Part shown: positions 61,965 to 64,000 of the stretch, piece by piece
Layout: the number at the start of each line of letters is the position of its first letter
How positions within the stretch are numbered: the stretch's first letter is position 1
Program-made: the position numbers and the translations under genes
Origin: Antedon bifida
Taxonomy: Eukaryota > Echinodermata > Crinoidea > Comatulida > Antedonidae
Assembly: GCA_963402885.1 (NCBI GenBank)
Contig: OY727096.1
Span: 13,559,820-13,623,819, forward strand
DNA: 64,000 bases
Direction: 5' to 3'
Notes under the pieces: generated by a model
Databases searched by the model: none
What the model saw: only the letters and a program-made list of their open reading frames with translations
Told to the model about the DNA's origin: nothing

Positions 61965-62352
61965 GTGAAACTTGAAATCTCTAAGGGTTCCAGAAATTGC
62001 ATTAATGAAATGTTGCCAGATTTGGCAAACGCAAAAGTTTTCAGCATACTTGACACGAAAGAAGCGTTTTGGATGACAACAGAATTTGGACATTACAAAT
62101 GGCTTCGAATAATGCCATATGGTGTTAAACCAGCTCCTGAAGTAAACCAACAACGTATGCATGAAATAACCGAAGGCTTGAACAGTTGTAAAGTTATAGC
62201 GGATGATTTTTGCATATATGGAAGCAGAGAAACTTTAGAGGAAGCTAATGCAGATCACAGGTTGAATTTATTTGCATTCCTAAACAGAGCGAGAAAAAAA
62301 ACTAAATGCTAATAAAATACAGTTAGCACTTCCATTGGTGAAATACATGGGA
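61965..62352 (+). pseudogene. Ty3/Gypsy-type reverse transcriptase fragment, part 1
   Basis: The frame reads NEMLPDLANAKVFSILDTKE then WLRIMPYGVKPAPEVNQQRM and VIADDFCIYG (the catalytic DD). It then runs into KLNANKIQLAL after a small shift. This order is that of the pol reverse transcriptase of Gypsy-like LTR elements. LTRs, protease and integrase are not visible. Interrupted at 62352 by a LINE. Confidence 0.8.
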
Positions 62353-62869
62353 GGGTTATATCTGGCGCCCCACCCCTGTCTCATTCATCTCATCTTTTTT
62401 CTAAGCTTCATCTTCTCAAAGTCTTTGATATCAATCTAACCCAACAAGGCTCTTTCATCTTTTCTTCTATTAATTCTAACCTTCCCAAACATCTTTGTGT
62501 TCACTCCCAATTCTTTAATTCATTATCATCATACCCGTATTAGTTCAAAATCACATATTCCAACCCATAAAACCAACCACTTTCAACACAACATTAGGTA
62601 TTCCGAACCCACTTTTTGGAACGATCTGCCACTCCCCATCTTCTTTCTAGTAAATCATTTTTATCTAAATAAGTCACCTTATTTCCAAATATTAACTATT
62701 CTTCGGTCAATTATTTATTTATTTTATTTTTTATTGTCTGTCCACAAGATGTGTTTTTCATCTTTCTGAGCTTGTACCTTCTTCTTTCTAATTTAAAAAA
62801 AATATATATATTGTACATTGTAATAAATTTTGTATATGAAAGGAGTATATAAATGTTGCATTGAATTGA
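62353..62869 (+). mobile_element. LINE (CR1-like) 3' fragment inserted in the Gypsy fragment
   Basis: Contains the ORF2 C-terminal signature IRYSEPTFWNDLPL (about 62595-62637), then a 3' UTR ending in TTGAATTGAA. Flanked by ATGGGA at 62347-62352 and 62870-62875, a 6-bp target-site duplication. The Gypsy reading resumes right after the second copy. Confidence 0.85.
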
Positions 62870-62875
62870 ATGGGA

Positions 62876-63080
62876 CACATTTTGACACAAAACATACTAA
62901 AACTTGACTCTGAAAGGTAAGAGCTATTTAACAAATGAATGCACCTAAAGATAAGAAAGCAGTCCAATGGTTAAATGGTTGCGTAACTTACCTTGCTCGA
63001 TACATACCTCAACTTCCAAGCAACACCTTCAAATATGATGACATTGCCCAGATAAATAGCACAGACTGTCAACATAAATA
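62876..63080 (+). pseudogene. Ty3/Gypsy-type reverse transcriptase fragment, part 2
   Basis: Begins with HILTQNILKLDSE and, after a stop, APKDKKAVQWLNGCVTYLAR YIPQL, the connection region downstream of the reverse transcriptase in Gypsy pol. Stops follow. The host of the LINE insertion at 62353-62869. Confidence 0.75.
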
Positions 63081-63124
63081 AACCAACACTCAAATTAATC
63101 AAAGAGTTGTCAGCACGTGAATCT

Positions 63125-64000
63125 CAGTTTCATTTATTCATTCATTTATTCAATAGTATGTAGGCCACTGGCCCAAGTACCATAATACAAAATAGTACAT
63201 ATTATAAAATTTAACAAAAAATAACAGCAAAATAATCAGTTCTCTTTTTATAAGCGAAAAGGCAAATCTTACCAGGTTATTAATTACTTTTTTCTTTTTG
63301 TTTTTCATTAGTAAAATAAACTTGTTATTTGTTGGTTGATTAAAATAATAAGGTTTTAAAAGGGAGTGTCTAATTTCGTTGTAGTATGGACATACTAAAA
63401 CAAAGTGATATTCATTTTCAGCCTCATTACATTTGCAAACTTTACAGATTCGTTTTTCCCTTTCAATTCCTGTCCATCTTCCCTTTTTGTTTTCAAGATC
63501 TAACTTAGTCATGATTTGTTTATCAATATGAACATTTTCTAATTTAAAATCCGTCTTAATTTCTCTGTAATATTTGAAGAAAGTTTAATTTCCTATATAA
63601 GATTTTGCCTTTCAATATCCTGTAGACGTAATTTCATTTCTCTAATGAAATACTTATGATCTTCTACATGCTGTATCATCCAAACATATCCAAAACCTGT
63701 TTGAAAAATTAAATTCTTAACTTGCATCACCCAACATTCTTCATTTCTCTCAACCTTTTTAATTTGAAGCTCATAGCATTTTGATATGAATCTTACTTTA
63801 CTAGTGTTTAAGATATATAACCATAAACGAATAGTATTTAATATGCAAGTTACATTCATCGGAAAACGCCCCATTTCTGAAAGAACTGAAAGATTTGTGG
63901 CATTATTTCCGATTCCAAGGGCATATCTACAAAATTGTGTGCCTTTTCAACTCTCTTTAAACTATGAAATCCCCATATTTCTGAGCCATAGGTGAGTATT
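63125..64000 (-). pseudogene. LINE D, C-terminal part, continuing beyond the window
   Basis: Minus-strand frames: YGSEIWGFHSLKRVEKA (about 63985-63935), GRFPMNVTCI (63874 on), then RICKVCKCNEAENEYHFVLV with CPYYNEIRHSLL (about 63440-63375), the C-terminal CCHC-like motif of non-LTR ORF2 proteins. Frameshifts occur near 63930 and 63590. The 3' end is AATAAATGAATGAATAAATG near 63125-63150. Confidence 0.8.

Noticed and set aside
61965-63080. Complete LTR retrotransposon or endogenous retrovirus
   Set aside because: Only part of the reverse transcriptase is present. No LTRs, gag, protease, integrase or envelope-like frame was seen.

Overview
This window is AT-rich, intron-containing, transposon-dense animal DNA, not bacterial. 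The only host gene I can reconstruct is an orthologue of the inner-kinetochore protein CENP-I (Mis6 family). It lies on the + strand in 16 coding exons from 15767 to 60710. The spliced frame is continuous, with phase-matched GT-AG junctions, and predicts 751 residues, close to the usual vertebrate length (about 750). The many TAGGCCTA-like palindromes, the 2A-bearing LINE fragment and the tRNA-headed SINEs suggest a marine invertebrate deuterostome, most likely an echinoderm. That taxonomic guess is inference.

Layout. 1-1375: AT-rich flank with short duplications and one GC-richer open stretch of unknown meaning. 1376-11627: a head-to-tail array of eight non-autonomous Helitron/Helentron-like units, each ending in a hairpin plus CTAG. 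11628-13225: two tRNA-derived SINE copies flanking the 5' part of a LINE that encodes a 2A-like peptide and an endonuclease remnant. 13226-15502: unassigned DNA, a minisatellite and a foldback element carrying a nested LINE tail. 15530-15766: likely CENPI promoter and 5' UTR. 15767-60710: CENPI. 60711-61321: 3' UTR and candidate poly(A) signals, with a perfect-looking MITE hairpin. 61965-64000: a Ty3/Gypsy reverse-transcriptase fragment split by a LINE, then another LINE running off the window.

The CENPI introns hold nearly all the remaining interest. Intron 1 has GACGATCGGGCCC clusters and MITEs. Intron 5 has an L2/CR1-like LINE (endonuclease plus reverse transcriptase, only two frameshifts) nested in an older RTE-like LINE. 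Intron 6 has a broken LINE interrupted by a TIR element that itself carries Helentron-like sequence. Intron 10 has a cluster of four tRNA-Val(AAC)-like sequences inside a TIR-bounded element. Introns 12 and 13 have a second Helentron-like family. Introns 13 and 14 hold three kilobase-scale palindromic (foldback) elements in a row, one with 195-bp internal tandem repeats and one with a degraded transposase-like reading frame.

The genes do not form a pathway. One conserved kinetochore gene has been expanded to about 45 kb by nested mobile elements. The clearest candidates for under-described biology are the Helentron-like pair of families with a palindromic 5' end and a single-arm 3' end, the 50500-53179 foldback element, and the transposon-embedded tRNA-Val cluster. 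All coordinates were read by eye, so repeat boundaries may be off by a few bases.
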